A stretch of 64,000 nucleotides of DNA. Origin: Mixophyes australis (taxonomy: Eukaryota > Chordata > Amphibia > Anura > Limnodynastidae). The translations under genes and the position numbers were made by a program. The notes beneath the pieces are model-generated. The model worked only from the letters and a program-made list of their open reading frames with translations, did not search any database and was not told the origin of the DNA. The DNA is taken from positions 398,278,117 to 398,342,116 of the forward strand of contig JAVHZZ010000001.1 in the NCBI GenBank assembly GCA_036250195.1. The letters run 5' to 3'. Every line of letters begins with the position of its first letter. Within the stretch, counting starts at the first letter, position 1. Below are positions 32,270 to 44,694 of the stretch, in pieces.

Positions 32270-35200
32270 CTAATGAGGGCAAAAAGAGGGGGGAGGAGAG
32301 GGAGAGATGGGTGAGAAAAAGATTGAGAGAGACAGGCCCATTAGTACTCAGAAAAGCCAATATGGGGTGGGATGTGTTGCTAATGAAACTGTCAGGCCCT
32401 GACACAATTACAGCAGGTGGCTCCATTTTTAAACCACAAAGGGCATTTAAGGCATTTTATGTCAAAGCCTTATGTCTTAAACCCTGCAGTGCCTTTCTAG
32501 GTACAGGTCTACAGATATTCCACTTAATGTATTGGACTTAGACTTGTCTATAAAAAAAAAAATCTAAGCAAGCTTTGGATATTCGTTCATTAAATCGTTT
32601 TAGTCATTTGGAAACATGTTACTAATGTATCTGTGAGGTGAGCTTCAAATAACATTAAAGTTAACCAAAACTATACAGAAGTATCATTAAAGTAACTTAA
32701 GATACAAGTAGAGTTCAGGCTACATAGGAGTGCAAAAATATTTACTGAGAAACGTTTGGACTTTTCATATTATGTACATGACTTGGTCCTATGTTGTACT
32801 AGCTCCCAGATTAGCAGCACTTTTTGTGATGATCCATCCATCCCTTTCTAAAACAATTGTATTACTTGAAAATAATTGTCCACAAAATGCTGGTACGTGC
32901 TTTATTTGTATACCACACTGCTAGGAAATGACAAGTTATGGGTCACTGAGTGTCAGGTAAGGTTGGTGAGTTACATATCATGCTACTTTCACGCTCCTAC
33001 ACATCTAAAGAGAATGTGGCAGTGTTCAGGAATCGGAGAACCCCCTAATATCATTTTGAGTCTGTGTCTTTACATTTTCGATTCATAAAATCTGGGCATT
33101 GCCCCTTGTTGGAGGAATTGTGTTAACAAGTCTGCTTGGGTATCTAAATTATTGCAAGTATCATTTCCAAAGACAAGTGTTTGAGATCACTAATGGGTCA
33201 AGCAGTACTGAGGCCCTAATTTTAAAAAAAACTACATTATAAATTCAGCCTTCTGATTTAAATAATAGCCCCCATACACTATATTTGATTTGCAGATTTG
33301 TGTCTGTGTAGCTTTAGCTTAGCAGCAGCATAACGGGACACATTTTAAACTAAACAGAAAATTATGTTTGCTGGTTCAGCTATCAGCCTGTAAGCTCAGC
33401 TGTCCGTAATGAATAAAGAGGTAATTGCAACAGTTACCAATTTTCAGCTGCTGCAGAATCTCTTTATCTCCAAAAAAGGAGAGCAGGGGGACGCTTTTCT
33501 ATTATGTTATGCACAAACTGTTATGAGTTTTCTTTTTTCTTAAATCTCAAACCATGGTGAACATCTGTTCCAAATCTTAATTGAAACAAATGTAATATAT
33601 TTACTATCTCTAAGTTATAATTAATACCATTCAGAGGTTACAAGCTACTTTGTGTCGTGGCAAACATAGAAAAGGAAAATTAGATTGCAATTTAGCTAAG
33701 CATTTTTTAAATGTAGATGAACTAACAAATGTAAGTACAAATCATCCCTATGCTATGATCAAGTAAAGCTATATCCAATCATTTAATATGTGTTCAGCAA
33801 GCAACTCTACTATACACAAGCCACATGACCAATATAATATAAATCAGTGACCTGTAATAAATAGACATTGAAAAATGCAAATAAAACAAACTGCTTTCCT
33901 TTAGTAAGATGGCTGTCTGTTAGCTTTTGAAAATGATTATTTTGTGTCTGGTGTACAATAACAGGTCTTAATTCAGTTTCCCAGAAAACACAACATGACT
34001 AAAGCATTTGTTGCAGGGTCTGAAATCCTGTCTGCAAGTTTTAAGTCATTACAGCATTATAATTACTATGGAAATTTCATTGTCTGAGTATTTTAAACTA
34101 GCCAGTTGCTGTAATTTTTCTTTGTATGTGTTTCAGTATTAAAATGCCAGCTTGTTTTGATTTGTCAAGATTAATATCCTGTACACCCAAGGCCATGCTG
34201 TTTCATACAAGAACTACAATTGTACGTAAGTTATGGCTACACTATAACTCAACCATAGACTTATTTTATCATTCACATCCAACTAATCAACATCTAACAT
34301 CATTAATCAACTCTGCAGCAGTAAGGTTATGGTTGTATTTTGGGGGGGGGGGGGGGGGGAGGTTGCTCCCAACCCTTAGTTAAAAAAATAACTGTCTGAT
34401 TTATGTTAGCAATACCTTTTGTTTCCTGTAATATAGGACATAGGGAAAAGCTTAAAAGTGCTGTTTATAAAATACTCCAACCTCACGTCAACTCACATCT
34501 ACATCCTAATTGCATGTTACACCGACTGTATCCAAACAATCTGCACAGTCTGTCAATCATGTTACAACAACAAATTATACTCCACAGCTAAAAAGGGTCT
34601 CTTGCTATAGAGGGCTGCTTAATTGGTCCTACCACCAATAATTCAACATAGATTAATTTCATTTTCTGCCAAATGTATCTGAGGAGTTTATTTGTGAATG
34701 TGATTCAGTTCCATGACATGTAGATTTTCCCCTCCACTCAATGTTAAACAACTAGCTTTTATCAAGCTTCATGTAACATTAAATAAAATATATAACATTG
34801 TGAAAGCATGTATCTGTTTCTAGTTTTCAATTATTTAATGCACAGTCCTGATTTTTGTATATACTCTTAGAAGGAGCAGAACAAAAATAGCAAATTGACA
34901 ACATTCCTTGGCACCCAAAAGAACCATAAACTGCTAATTATTATATTTATGAACATTTCTTGCATCAGAGCACAAAATAAAAGTCAATACATATTATTGT
35001 GGATGTTCTTACCGAAATCATTTTTGCAGAGATTCTCAACAATGTCATTGTCATCCTCGTTGCTGTTTTTACAGGCGTCACAAACTTTTGGCGCTGCAAA
35101 TAGAGAAGTGATTGTGAGAGTTGCGTAATGTTTGGATAACAGCAGGTGGCGCTAAGCACTAGGATGCTTTATCCAGCATCTTCACACAACGCAGATTTAT

Positions 35201-36439
35201 AACCTAAATGCTTAAACTTAACGAGAAACTGGTCCAAACGCTGATTTTTCCCTTTATTAATACTGCTTACCTTACATGTTAATTCTATCCCATGAAGTAC
35301 AGGAACGGTCATTTTTTTTTATAATAAACATTGTAAACCATTCTCTTGATTTGTATTTACTTTTTGTTCGGTAAAATAACAAACTCAGATCAGTTCTCTG
35401 CCAGATAAACTATTTTGGCACAAGGGCACAGTGCTGAGGGCATTTGCTTTTAGAGCAACGGGCACCAAAAGTTTTTTTTTGTTCTGTTTTTGCCTTTCCT
35501 GGTTTGTCTTCAATGTTTGTTGGACACACATGAACTAAATTAGTACTGTATCCATTAATATCGTTACACAAAGCTATATGCCAATACAATTCGCGTATAT
35601 GCATTCAAATATTAAATTCAAGTATTTAATAGCAGAGACTTATTATGATGAACATATGGATCTAAAAAGACAACCAAGCAGCAGATCCAGTACACCGTAT
35701 AGCGCTAACCTATGCTGTAAATCTGTACATTTACACCAGTAGATACTGTACATTTACACAAGTAGATATACACATTTGCATGAAATGTAAGCAAAGATTA
35801 AACTCATAACTAGGTACCATTAGCTAGTATAAAATGGGTGCTAATTTAATTTTATATGTCACATAGGAATAATTAAGCATACTAGATATTATAATAAATA
35901 AGATGTATAATCATGCAGTTATAGCAGAGTACATTACCTTCTCTGGTAGCTGGTACTACGTAGTCAGTGCTGGCTGGTGGGATGCATAAGTCATTGTCCT
36001 GGGGAAAACGGCTGCAGTCCAGCATGTCTGGCCAGGGAAAGCCAAATGCAGACATGACCGGGGCGCAGCTGTCCTTCACCTGCTCACACAGGGACCGGCA
36101 CGGCTTAATGGTCTCATCCAGGTCATCAATGCACACGGGTGCAAAGAGGGAGCACAGGAATTTCTTGGTATCGCGGTGGCACTGCTTCTGAATTAATGGG
36201 ATCCAGGAGGACGCCTGCTGTAAGACTTCCTTCATAGTTTCATGGCCCAGGAGGTTCGGGAGCCTCATGTTGGGGTACTCAATGTCATGGCACAGAAGCA
36301 AGGTGGCGGGGATGGGTTTGCAGTTGCTCCTTTTATATGAAAATTCAGGCTGCCCAAATGGAAACAAGCCCCTTACCGAGTCCATGCAGTCAGAGGCGAG
36401 CAAGACGAGGAACAAGAAGTAGTAGGACTTCTGGCACAT
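31965..36439 (-). CDS. sfrp2: Secreted frizzled-related protein 2 (three coding exons)
   Basis: Spliced CDS = 36439-35938, 35093-35013 and 32269-31965: 888 nt, 295 aa, the length of human SFRP2. The protein has a signal peptide (about residues 1-24, hydrophobic FLFLVLLAS core) and a frizzled-type cysteine-rich domain (about 40-155). That domain carries the family stretches FSYKRSNCKPIPA, MRLPNLLGHETMKEV and APVMSAFGFPWPDML. A linker follows, then a C-terminal netrin-like domain (about 172-295) ending in KRISRSIRKLQC. Both introns (844 and 2743 bp) have GT-AG ends, and phases join in frame (Glu-Ala-Pro and Phe-Ala-Leu). Known family role: an extracellular Wnt-binding protein that antagonises or modulates Frizzled signalling, important in limb, eye, somite and neural development. 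No disruption is seen, and conservation with mammals is very high in the CRD and netrin domain. SFRP1 and SFRP5 are less similar. This is the only confident cellular gene in the window. Confidence 0.97.
32270..35012 (-). other. sfrp2 intron 2
   Basis: GT-AG intron of 2743 bp. It holds a long G run at 34342-34360 and no recognisable gene or long repeat. Confidence 0.85.
35013..35093 (-). CDS. sfrp2: sfrp2 exon 2 (linker)
   Basis: An 81-nt exon between acceptor TTTGCAG and donor GTAAGAAC. It encodes the linker PKVCDACKNSNEDDNDIVEN and the start of the netrin-like domain, LCKNDF. It is too short to appear as a standalone ORF; the phase is confirmed by fusion to exons 1 and 3. Confidence 0.93.
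35094..35937 (-). other. sfrp2 intron 1
   Basis: GT-AG intron of 844 bp; no other feature recognised. Confidence 0.85.
35938..36439 (-). CDS. sfrp2: sfrp2 exon 1 (signal peptide and CRD)
   Basis: Encodes residues 1-167 plus one base. It starts ATG at 36439 and ends GAAG followed by donor GTAATG at 35937. It includes all the cysteines of the frizzled domain. The open frame continuing past 35938 is intron read-through. Confidence 0.95.
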
Positions 36440-36730
36440 GATTAAAGGCTTGGGGATGAGAATAACGAGAGAGAAATTGTGCTTCTGCTGGCCAATGTGC
36501 TGATTGTGCTCCAGTGGAGAGGCAGACGCAGTGGATGAATGAGGAACCCCTCAGCCTTTCTCAGGTTACATGCAGATTTCCAGGGTCTGGCTCCCTCCAC
36601 CTTGCACCAGAGGGGACAGACTGATCAGATGCTCCGCGAACAGAGTTTTCTTGATTTTGTATGCAAATCTAGTCAGTGGGAGGAGGATGCTGACAGTAAT
36701 CAGAAAAGGATTGGTCGCTGCTGCTCATTT
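36440..36730 (-). promoter_or_regulatory. sfrp2 5' UTR and candidate proximal promoter
   Basis: Upstream of the start codon on the minus strand. It contains an octamer ATTTGCAT (36661-36668, a POU-factor site type) and an inverted CCAAT box near 36710-36714. No clear TATA box. The transcription start cannot be fixed from sequence alone. Confidence 0.4.
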
Positions 36731-38789
36731 GGGAATTCTCCTTTGGCAGGGCAGCCTTAAAAGAAATGTTCGAATCAATGTAAAAATGTGAACAAAGCCT
36801 TACAAAAGGCTCACAAGTGCATTGTCTGCAGGCTAATAGAGTAAGCAGGCTCGGATCTAATATATGAAGCTTGCTGCTATAGGTGAGCCTCACAGAAACT
36901 CAGTCACAACTTTCCTCTCTTCATTTACCCATCTTATGCTGTATTTGTTCTTCTTCCTTTATAAAGAGCTGCAATAGTATTTGTTTTATATGTTACTTGT
37001 GAGACACACCTCTTTCATTTATTTAGATAACCGCTTATAGATCCCATTATGCGGTTCTCATTTAAGTCAATGTGAATGCTAATTGCTTATTATAATGAAG
37101 GTTTGGGTTAGTGTTGCGAATAACAGTAGGGGATTTTTTTTTCTTCTAAGTGACTGTAAATAGATCACCGGGCACAACCCAAGTGTTTTGTTGTTAGTGA
37201 AACTCAATTACAGTTTCCAGTTTCAGGATATTAGCATAATGCGTTGTTAATAGTTTAATGCTGAATGGGGGTAAAAATAACACATCCACTAATTACTGGT
37301 AATTCCGATTTCACTATAAGTTTCGTTCAAAAACATATATCCAGAAGTGATATATTATAATGAGAAAAAATAACATCAGGTAATATATAGTATAACTTAC
37401 TGTCCACATACATAGTAACATTGTTCCTTTATTTTATATTAATGTAATAGCTAATGTTCACTGCAACAAGTATAATGACTTTATGGTTCAATTTGCTACA
37501 AAGAATAAGCAGTGTCACTTGTTGGCTTTCTTCCTATTTGTCCTAAAATTATTGTGTCACATCACATCCTCTGCTGTCACTGTTCATGTGTACATGTATA
37601 GCTGCAATATAAGGTGTGTGTGCAAACAATTGTAATATAGAACAGCTTGTAATGTATAATGTAACTCATATGTGTACTGCAAATTATCAGATTGGAAGCA
37701 GTGTTATTGGGACATATTACTACTTGATACATGACAATTCCCTCCCAGATGTCAGTATTTTCTTTTCTCTACTTCTTACCAAAATAAGCCTCAAAGTAAA
37801 TTGCACACAGTGAGGAAGTATACTTTGCATTGTTCAATATGTGTACACTTATAGTTAAGCAGAGATTGTTATTTTTTGAGATATTAATCGTTATGAATGA
37901 CTGCCCTAGATTTTGGCTGCTTCTCATGTACTTGATTTTTTATTTTATTAAGACAGATTCTTGACCATTTTTGGCTAAATAGTAACAAATGCCCCAGGGC
38001 TAATTTACTGAGCCTGTTTTCTCTTGGTCAGCTTTTAGGAAAACAGATACTGTGGTTAAAGGGAACTTTGATGGGAGAAGTGTACAGTGCTGGGAACACC
38101 CCAAAATAAGACCCTCACTCTATTATATGTAACCACTCCCACAAACTGTTTTGCCTGAGACATGTGATCAGTAATGTCTACTGACATTTTTTTGTTAAAA
38201 GCTTAAAAATTCCCTTCAGTGTTTCAAAAAGTGAACATTGATTGGGGGACAGAATTCAGGTAAGAGTAATATTTTCAGTTTAAATCTATGTCTCATAGTT
38301 ACACTAAAATGATCAACAACTTAGTCTTCGGTGAAATTAGATTTTAGGGTAGAAAACAAACTTCAAGAGGATAAGCAGTTGCATGATATGACTCGTCAGT
38401 CATCTCTATCTGGTCCACCGTTCTTTCATCTTGGTTTGGAATAGAACATCCATCCACATATTTTTGTACCTCATAACTACACTGAATATGAATAGGAATT
38501 TGTTTTTTAATTCCAAATAGCAGATACTCAATACAGCCCTTCGTGGTGAAGCTGTCATTAGATTAAGAATTTAACTATTTGTAACTTGCAGAGCATACAG
38601 TTTAAAAACTGCAATGGTATAGGATTGTGACACTAGTTAAAATAATTTGAACCACTTCAGAACCTCTGAACACCTATTTATGTCCTATTCTACATAAAGC
38701 AATGGATGACTGGTAATAATCATCTAGCACTGCTGGCAAGGAAGACATGGGTTAGCTCCCAGCAAGGTAAACATTATTATTAAATACAC
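36731..38789. other. sfrp2 upstream flank, no gene recognised
   Basis: AT-rich single-copy-looking sequence; possible regulatory DNA but no specific element is supportable. Confidence 0.4.
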
Positions 38790-39118
38790 AATACTGTTCA
38801 AATGTTTTAGGCAGGTGTGGAAAAAATGCTGCAAAGTAAGAATGCTTTCAAAAATAGAAGTGCGAATAGATTATTTTTTTATCAATTAGCAAAATGCAGA
38901 GTGAAAGAACAGAAGAGAAATTGAAATCAAATCATTATTTGTTGTGACCACCCTTTGCCTTCAAAACAGCATCAATTCTTCTAGGTACACTTGCACAAAG
39001 TCAGGGATTTAGTAGGATTATACTCAGGTGTATGATTTACCAATCATACCAAAGAGGTGATAATGATCATCATGTTCATATGTAGGTTGCAGTAATTCTT
39101 GAATAGCACATAGGATTG
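38790..39118 (-). mobile_element. Mariner/Tc1-like element remnant, internally deleted
   Basis: The plus strand carries GTTTTAGGCAGGTGTGGAAA and GTGACCACCCTTTGCCTTCA, characteristic of a widespread vertebrate mariner/Tc1-like family end, then jumps to a TATACTCAGGTGTATGATT segment from its other side. The transposase region is missing. Confidence 0.6.
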
Positions 39119-39152
39119 ATGTGCCTCCAAACGAGTGCCCTGCACTCATTTT

Positions 39153-39329
39153 TGGCTAGATTTACTAAACTACTGGTTTGAACAAGTGGAAATGTTACCT
39201 ATAGCAACCAATGAGATTATAGCTGTTATATTGTAGAAAGTACTACATAAATGATAACTAGAATCTGATTGGTTGCTATAGGCAACATCTCCACTTTTTC
39301 CAAACCTGCAGTTTAGTAAATATACCCCT
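39153..39329. mobile_element. Short foldback MITE
   Basis: The left arm GATTTACTAAACT...GGTTTG is inverted at the right end (CAAACCTGCAGTTTAGTAAAT). Further inverted pairs include CTATAGCAACCAAT with ATTGGTTGCTATAG. No ORF. Confidence 0.85.
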
Positions 39330-39975
39330 TTGTGTCTGTTTATCTCTGGTCTTATCTCTGTTTAATCCCTTTAGCCCAAACTTTAGGATTTTTGGAGATA
39401 GGACATTTGCATGTGTAGGCAGATGTAGTATATTATCAAGAAAATTAACAAACAAAACAACTTTTACAATTACCTCTGATCTTGTGTCCGACTTGGCATA
39501 CAGTTCACCTATTCTCCATTGATTGCTAATAGATTCAGTTTAAAGGATAATTTCCAGGACTGAACACTACTCAGTAAAGTTACTATGTAAAACAATATAG
39601 ACTGGTGTATATATATGTCTGGCTTTCCCTATGGAATAATTCTAAAATAAAAAACATATTTTTCCAATGTGCTTCCGAAAGTAATCGTTAGGTGTCCAGA
39701 TGAAAATAATATATAGCTTGTTGGGTAGACTAAAAGGTAAAAGATAGCTGTGTAATAGATCTGTACTATATAAACACGGGGTAATAATTGGAAAAGTTAA
39801 ACATTTTTTTTTATATATTTGAGCTGGTGCATTGCAAAAAAAAAAGTGAAACTTTGTCTGCTTGGTAAAACTAATTCTACCCAAATGTAAGAAAATAATT
39901 TGGGTGGAATTGGGGTGATAAATACAAATGTAAGATGATAACTACCTGCGTTGGCAAGGTTCCACCATCTAAGCC

Positions 39976-40119
39976 AGGCCTGGCCAACCCGTGGCTCTCC
40001 AGGTGTTGTGAAACTACAAGTCCCATCATGCTTTGTCAGTAGATAGCTAGCCGATAGCAGGCAGGGCACGCTGGGACTTGTAGTTTTACACCTGGAGAGC
40101 CACATGTTAGCCAGGCCTG
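39976..40119. mobile_element. 144-bp hAT-like MITE with near-perfect TSD
   Basis: Flanks ATCTAAGC (39968-39975) and ATGTAAGC (40120-40127) match at 7 of 8 bases. The termini CAGGCCTGGC and GCCAGGCCTG are inverted repeats. Both arms contain ACTACAAGTCCCA-type sequence facing each other. Confidence 0.85.
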
Positions 40120-40127
40120 ATGTAAGC

Positions 40128-41417
40128 AGTACATTCAATTTTGGAGCCACTATATGTTGGTCCAATGGATCCGCTCTTTGGTTGTTTACTGCTGACAGTG
40201 TAGGTGATGGATGCACTTGGAGTAACCACTGTTTTTACTGCATCTTTGAGTAATCTGTGCAGTATTTGGCTATCAATGGAAGGCATGCCATATACACGTT
40301 AGTAAGAGGATAAACTCTCATTTTCCTAGTATACAAATATATTGTTCTCTAATTAACAGAGGAGAAAGACATGCTGGGTATGATGATGGTGGCTGTTTGC
40401 TAAAGAATAGAATGGCATTTATTTGCTGTGTGAGAATGTGGTCATTGTACCATGTCACACTGTCTGGTGCATATACGCCTTTAAAAGGCTATTTAAAAAA
40501 AAACCAAAAACAGACACATCCCTAATAAAGACACAATCACTTTTTTGTAGATCCACACCCACAAAAGTTTTTTAGCCTGAGATGTTCAATCAGTGTTTCG
40601 CCCAAATATAATCTCTGGTGAAACTTTAGCTCACCACCTAAAAGTTCCTTTCATGCGTTTCACAAAGAGAATATTAATCTTGCCACCTGGGAAAAAGAAT
40701 GGCGGTGGGTATAAATGTACATCTTACTCTTCCTACCCTAATCCTACTAAAATTTACAAAAACATTTTTTTCAAGAGCATAAGCAGTTGCATGACACGAC
40801 TCTTCTATAGATGCGATTCTTCTATAGAGAACATCCATTTTATATATTATATGTCTCAGAACTTATTTAATATGAAAAGTAACACATCTACTGATTCCTT
40901 CACTGATAACAGCAAAGTAGAAAGAGATTCACATAAATAAATAACATAAAATAAAATAAAATAAAGAGTTGCTGAATCATCAGAAATCACAAAACACATA
41001 TATGTTTGTCTCCATAAGTGTTCTTGCAGTTGATTAGGTGGACTTCAATAAATATGGAGACACCCGTTTTGTTTTTGAGAGATAATAACCTATTTCTGCT
41101 CCCAGTGTTGCACCAAAGTTGATTTGTTAAGTATACTTGCAAATTAATAAATCAATTCATGTTTATAGCCAATGATGCCCATCCCTGAAGAGGACACTCT
41201 TAAAAAGAAAACTTTCCATACATTAAGATTGATCAGCACAGTTTTTAGGCATACAGAAGCAGGGGAAAGAGGGTAGGAGAGACTGCAGGAAATGGTATAT
41301 AGTAGGATTAATATGCTCATGATACCACACACTAATACTGTAATATCAATCCATATAATCGGAAAGTGTAGTACATGAATATATATATGCACCCTGAGGG
41401 GGTGCATATATATATTC
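40128..41417. other. Intergenic, nothing recognised
   Basis: AT-rich with chance ORFs and a short (AAATA)n run at 40944-40962. Confidence 0.4.
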
Positions 41418-41716
41418 CCCCCCCTCCCTCCAAGCGCTTACCTTCTCCTCTCCTGTCACTGCAGTCCTCCTTCCGCGGCGCGCTGTAAGCTCCTTACTGA
41501 GGAGATCTCGTGACACTCTCGCGAGATCTCCTCAGTAAGGAGATTACTGAGCACCGGAGAAGGAGGACTGCAGTGACAGAGCTCAGCATTGATCGGCCCG
41601 GGGACGCCCCCGCCCCCGTCCCGATCAATACCTCTGCTGAACTCTGTCAAGGGCCCCCTGGATGCCCGAGGCCCCTGGGCTGTAGCCCAGTTAGACCTCG
41701 GGTTAATCAGGCCCTG
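41418..41716. mobile_element. Truncated copy of the 27332-27724 MITE family
   Basis: Shares the palindromic GCAGTCCTCC...CTTACTGAGGAGATCTCG core and the end GGTTAATCAGGCCCTG. The left terminus is missing or replaced. The palindrome centre differs from the first copy. Confidence 0.8.
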
Positions 41717-41839
41717 GGCCCACCGGGGAATGCAACACTAGGGGCCCGCCAAAGGGGGTGTGGTCAGCCATCATAGAGGCGGAACCAGACACTAGAGGGG
41801 GAGTGGTCAGTCCACGAAAGACAGCTAGCACCTTAGTGT

Positions 41840-41956
41840 AGTGAAACTACAAGCCCCAGCATGCTTTGCCAATAAATAGCAGCTTATTGCTGTAAGGATA
41901 GGCTGGGACTTGTAGTTTCACAACACCTGGAGTACCACAAGTTAGCCAAGCCTGCA
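41840..41956. mobile_element. Second copy of the ACTACAAG foldback MITE
   Basis: Has TGAAACTACAAGCCCCAGCA and, inverted, CTGGGACTTGTAGTTTCACA, with the right end GTTAGCCAAGCCTG. The left terminus is eroded. Confidence 0.75.
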
Positions 41957-42327
41957 CTAGACTCAGATTATTTGACAGACTGTCCTACCTGTTGTTGTCA
42001 CTTTTACCACCTGTGGCTGCTGGTTTCTTTAGTTGTGGCTTGTCTGGATCCAGGAATGTTGAGGGCCCTATTTGGAAAAAATAATGGGTACATTTAGAAA
42101 TGCCAACCATCCCTGCCATTAAATCAACAGCACCCACATTCAATTATAGACCCAAACCACCTCAGCATTAAAGGTTCCATCACCCCCTCCCTATAGTGTT
42201 CTCTGTGCAGCCCCCCCTCTGTGCAGCCCCCCCTCACATAGTAGTGCCCCGAAAACAATGCTATGTCACACGGTAGTGCCTACAATGTTACGCCACGCAA
42301 GTGTCCCCAATTCATATTATGCCTGCA

Positions 42328-42372
<45 letters not shown>

Positions 42373-42844
42373 ACAGATGTAATGGGAGACCCCATATACT
42401 TTTTACGATGAGCGCTACCCTAGTACTTTCTGGTAAAAATAAAAAGAAGGTGAAGAGGGTGATGCTGCCACTATTCCCAGGGGGTAGAGTATCCTGACAG
42501 TACTTAAAAAAAATGAAAATTTACAGGGTTTTATGGGATGGGCGCAAATCAGGGGGGAAGTGGGACACACAAGGATACAAACATACGCACCTATTTGGAC
42601 TGTAATGTGTATCTAATACTGGGTGTGTGTAATGATCAACAAAGCTAAATTAATATCAAAACCAATACTAATAACATAGTAATCCAGTGTTATCAAGATA
42701 AAAAACTGTAATACATAAATGAATTTTTAGCACAAACAATATAAACAACTGGTTAAAGTATACTTACCCAAAAGTTGATTGATGCAGCCTCTCTGATCTT
42801 CTCCCTTCAGCGGCGCGGGAACATCAGCTGACAGGGTGAGTGGG
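41957..42844. other. Intergenic with simple repeats
   Basis: (TA)n followed by (GA)n at 42332-42372 and a C-rich stretch at 42180-42250. No gene recognised. Confidence 0.4.
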
Positions 42845-43075
42845 CGGGTCACATGATCGCAGCTGCGATCGCATGTGAAAGGTGAAAGATGACTGGCTGT
42901 CAGTGACAGCCAGTCATCCGCAGCAGCGGGGACGCCGGAGAGGAATGCGAGCACCCTGGTGTGAACAACGGGCCTCCAGGTAAGCTCCGCCCACATCTAA
43001 AAGGGGTTGTGGCCGTAAGGTAGCCGGGCCTACCGGTAATTTTACCGGTGGTCCTGTGGACCAGTCCGACGCTGT
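42845..43075. mobile_element. GC-rich MITE segment with hairpins
   Basis: Contains a perfect inverted pair ATGACTGGCTGTCA/TGACAGCCAGTCAT with a 1-nt loop (42889-42917) and a GATCGCAGCTGCGATC palindrome just upstream. It ends with CAGTCCGACGCTG, resembling hAT-MITE termini seen elsewhere in the window. The left boundary is unknown. Confidence 0.5.
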
Positions 43076-43084
43076 CCGTGCCCA

Positions 43085-43270
43085 CCCTCTTGGGCCATAG
43101 TTACCTGCCTATACTCACTTTTCCAGTCCCTCCCTCTCTTTCATGCTGTGCCTGAGCCCCCATTGTTATATTGCTTACTGTTACTTGTACTGTGCTGTTT
43201 CACCTTGTACTGTGCCATTGTTTGTCCTTATACGGCACTACGGATACTTTGTGGCGCCCTATAAATAAAA

Positions 43271-43313
<43 letters not shown>

Positions 43314-43320
43314 TATTATT
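43085..43320 (+). mobile_element. Non-LTR element 3' end with (AAT)n tail
   Basis: The TTATACGGCACTACGG...GGCGCCCTATAAATAAA sequence precedes about 17 AAT units, the usual arrangement at the 3' end of frog LINE/SINE elements. Confidence 0.65.
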
Positions 43321-44694
43321 ACTACTATTAATAATTCCAAGCAAGTATTCTACTTGCCCACTGGTGTGCCTATTACATTGAAATTTCTGGATATTTTATT
43401 TGCCAATGATTTTGTTAAAATAGGTGTTTTTGTTTAAAATAAAAAGATCTGTTAGAAGAGTTGTTCATTTTTCCGTTGGGTTTTGATTGAAGCTGCTATT
43501 AATAATGTATGATATAGTGAGCAGAGAGGCTTTGGAACATTCATAGCATAAAATCCAGCCACCCTCCTTCCTTTGTCATCATGTGACCACCAAGCAGCTT
43601 CATGACAGAGTGGCTCATGGGAGACATTTTATTTTTACAATTGCAGCCATACAAATCTGCCACACAGCTTGATTTTGCAAAGAGAACATTGAGTTACAGT
43701 AGAACCTCCTACAACCCAGCTTCATGCTAAAGAAGTCCAAAACTTGCTGTTTAAGTCAACAATTCCTCCTTCCTCTAAGGACTTTTTGCCATTTGTGCAC
43801 TAGTGATAGAAAAGTATTGTGATGCTAACATACACAACTGGCACTGACCAAGGACAGCCTGGATGATACTGGAAAGGAAACATCTTTTCTTAGGCTAATC
43901 AGGCCTGAAGGAACAGGTTATGTGAGATCAACAGAAGCGCTAAGTGCCAACATGTTCTTAGCAGTTAGTCGAACAACAATAACAACAACAGATAGGAGCT
44001 GCATAAATTTACAAAATATTCTGGGAACATGGTGCTTATACCTTGTTTGAGCATTATGCCTATTATAATTTGGATTTTTCAACTTTTTGCAACTATCTTT
44101 GAAAATGTTAATTGTTGTATCCAAAGTCTGTTTTTAGCACTCTTCACCATTCAAAAACACAGAAAAAGCTTTATTAAATTACCCTCATAGTGATATTAAT
44201 TATATGGGATAATACTACTGTAAGTGATAAGGATATTAAAAGCTAATATTGAGTCACAAGACTATAAGAGGTTGGAGTGCTTCTATACAGGTCATAGAAG
44301 TCTGAGGAGACGTCTGATTCATAATAATTTACGGATGAGTTATCCCTGATGATTTACAAGTTTTCCTAATGTACACTAAATTGATGACATCAAAACTCAT
44401 TGTTTATACAGATATTATTTACAGATGTTTATACAACTCGCAGCTTGTGTATTATAATATAATACATAATAGAGAATAATACATATATGAATTTCTGTGC
44501 AAAACATTAGTAATGCTTTGTGATGTTAGAACACCACCAATTGTTAATTTATTCAGCACATGAACCCATTCACAACACAGCTGCTATGTTCTTCATGTCC
44601 TGTCACATTTTGTCTTCAATGACACTTGCAAATTGTGTTGAATTATATGTACTCAGGAGAAGCAAGCCCAAAAATTTTTGGGGGGAGAACATAA
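43321..44694. other. Intergenic, nothing recognised
   Basis: No gene or clear repeat identified. Confidence 0.4.

Noticed and set aside
36539..36791. Two 73-codon plus-strand frames upstream of sfrp2
   Set aside because: They overlap the sfrp2 5' region antisense and show no domain or conservation that I can recognise.
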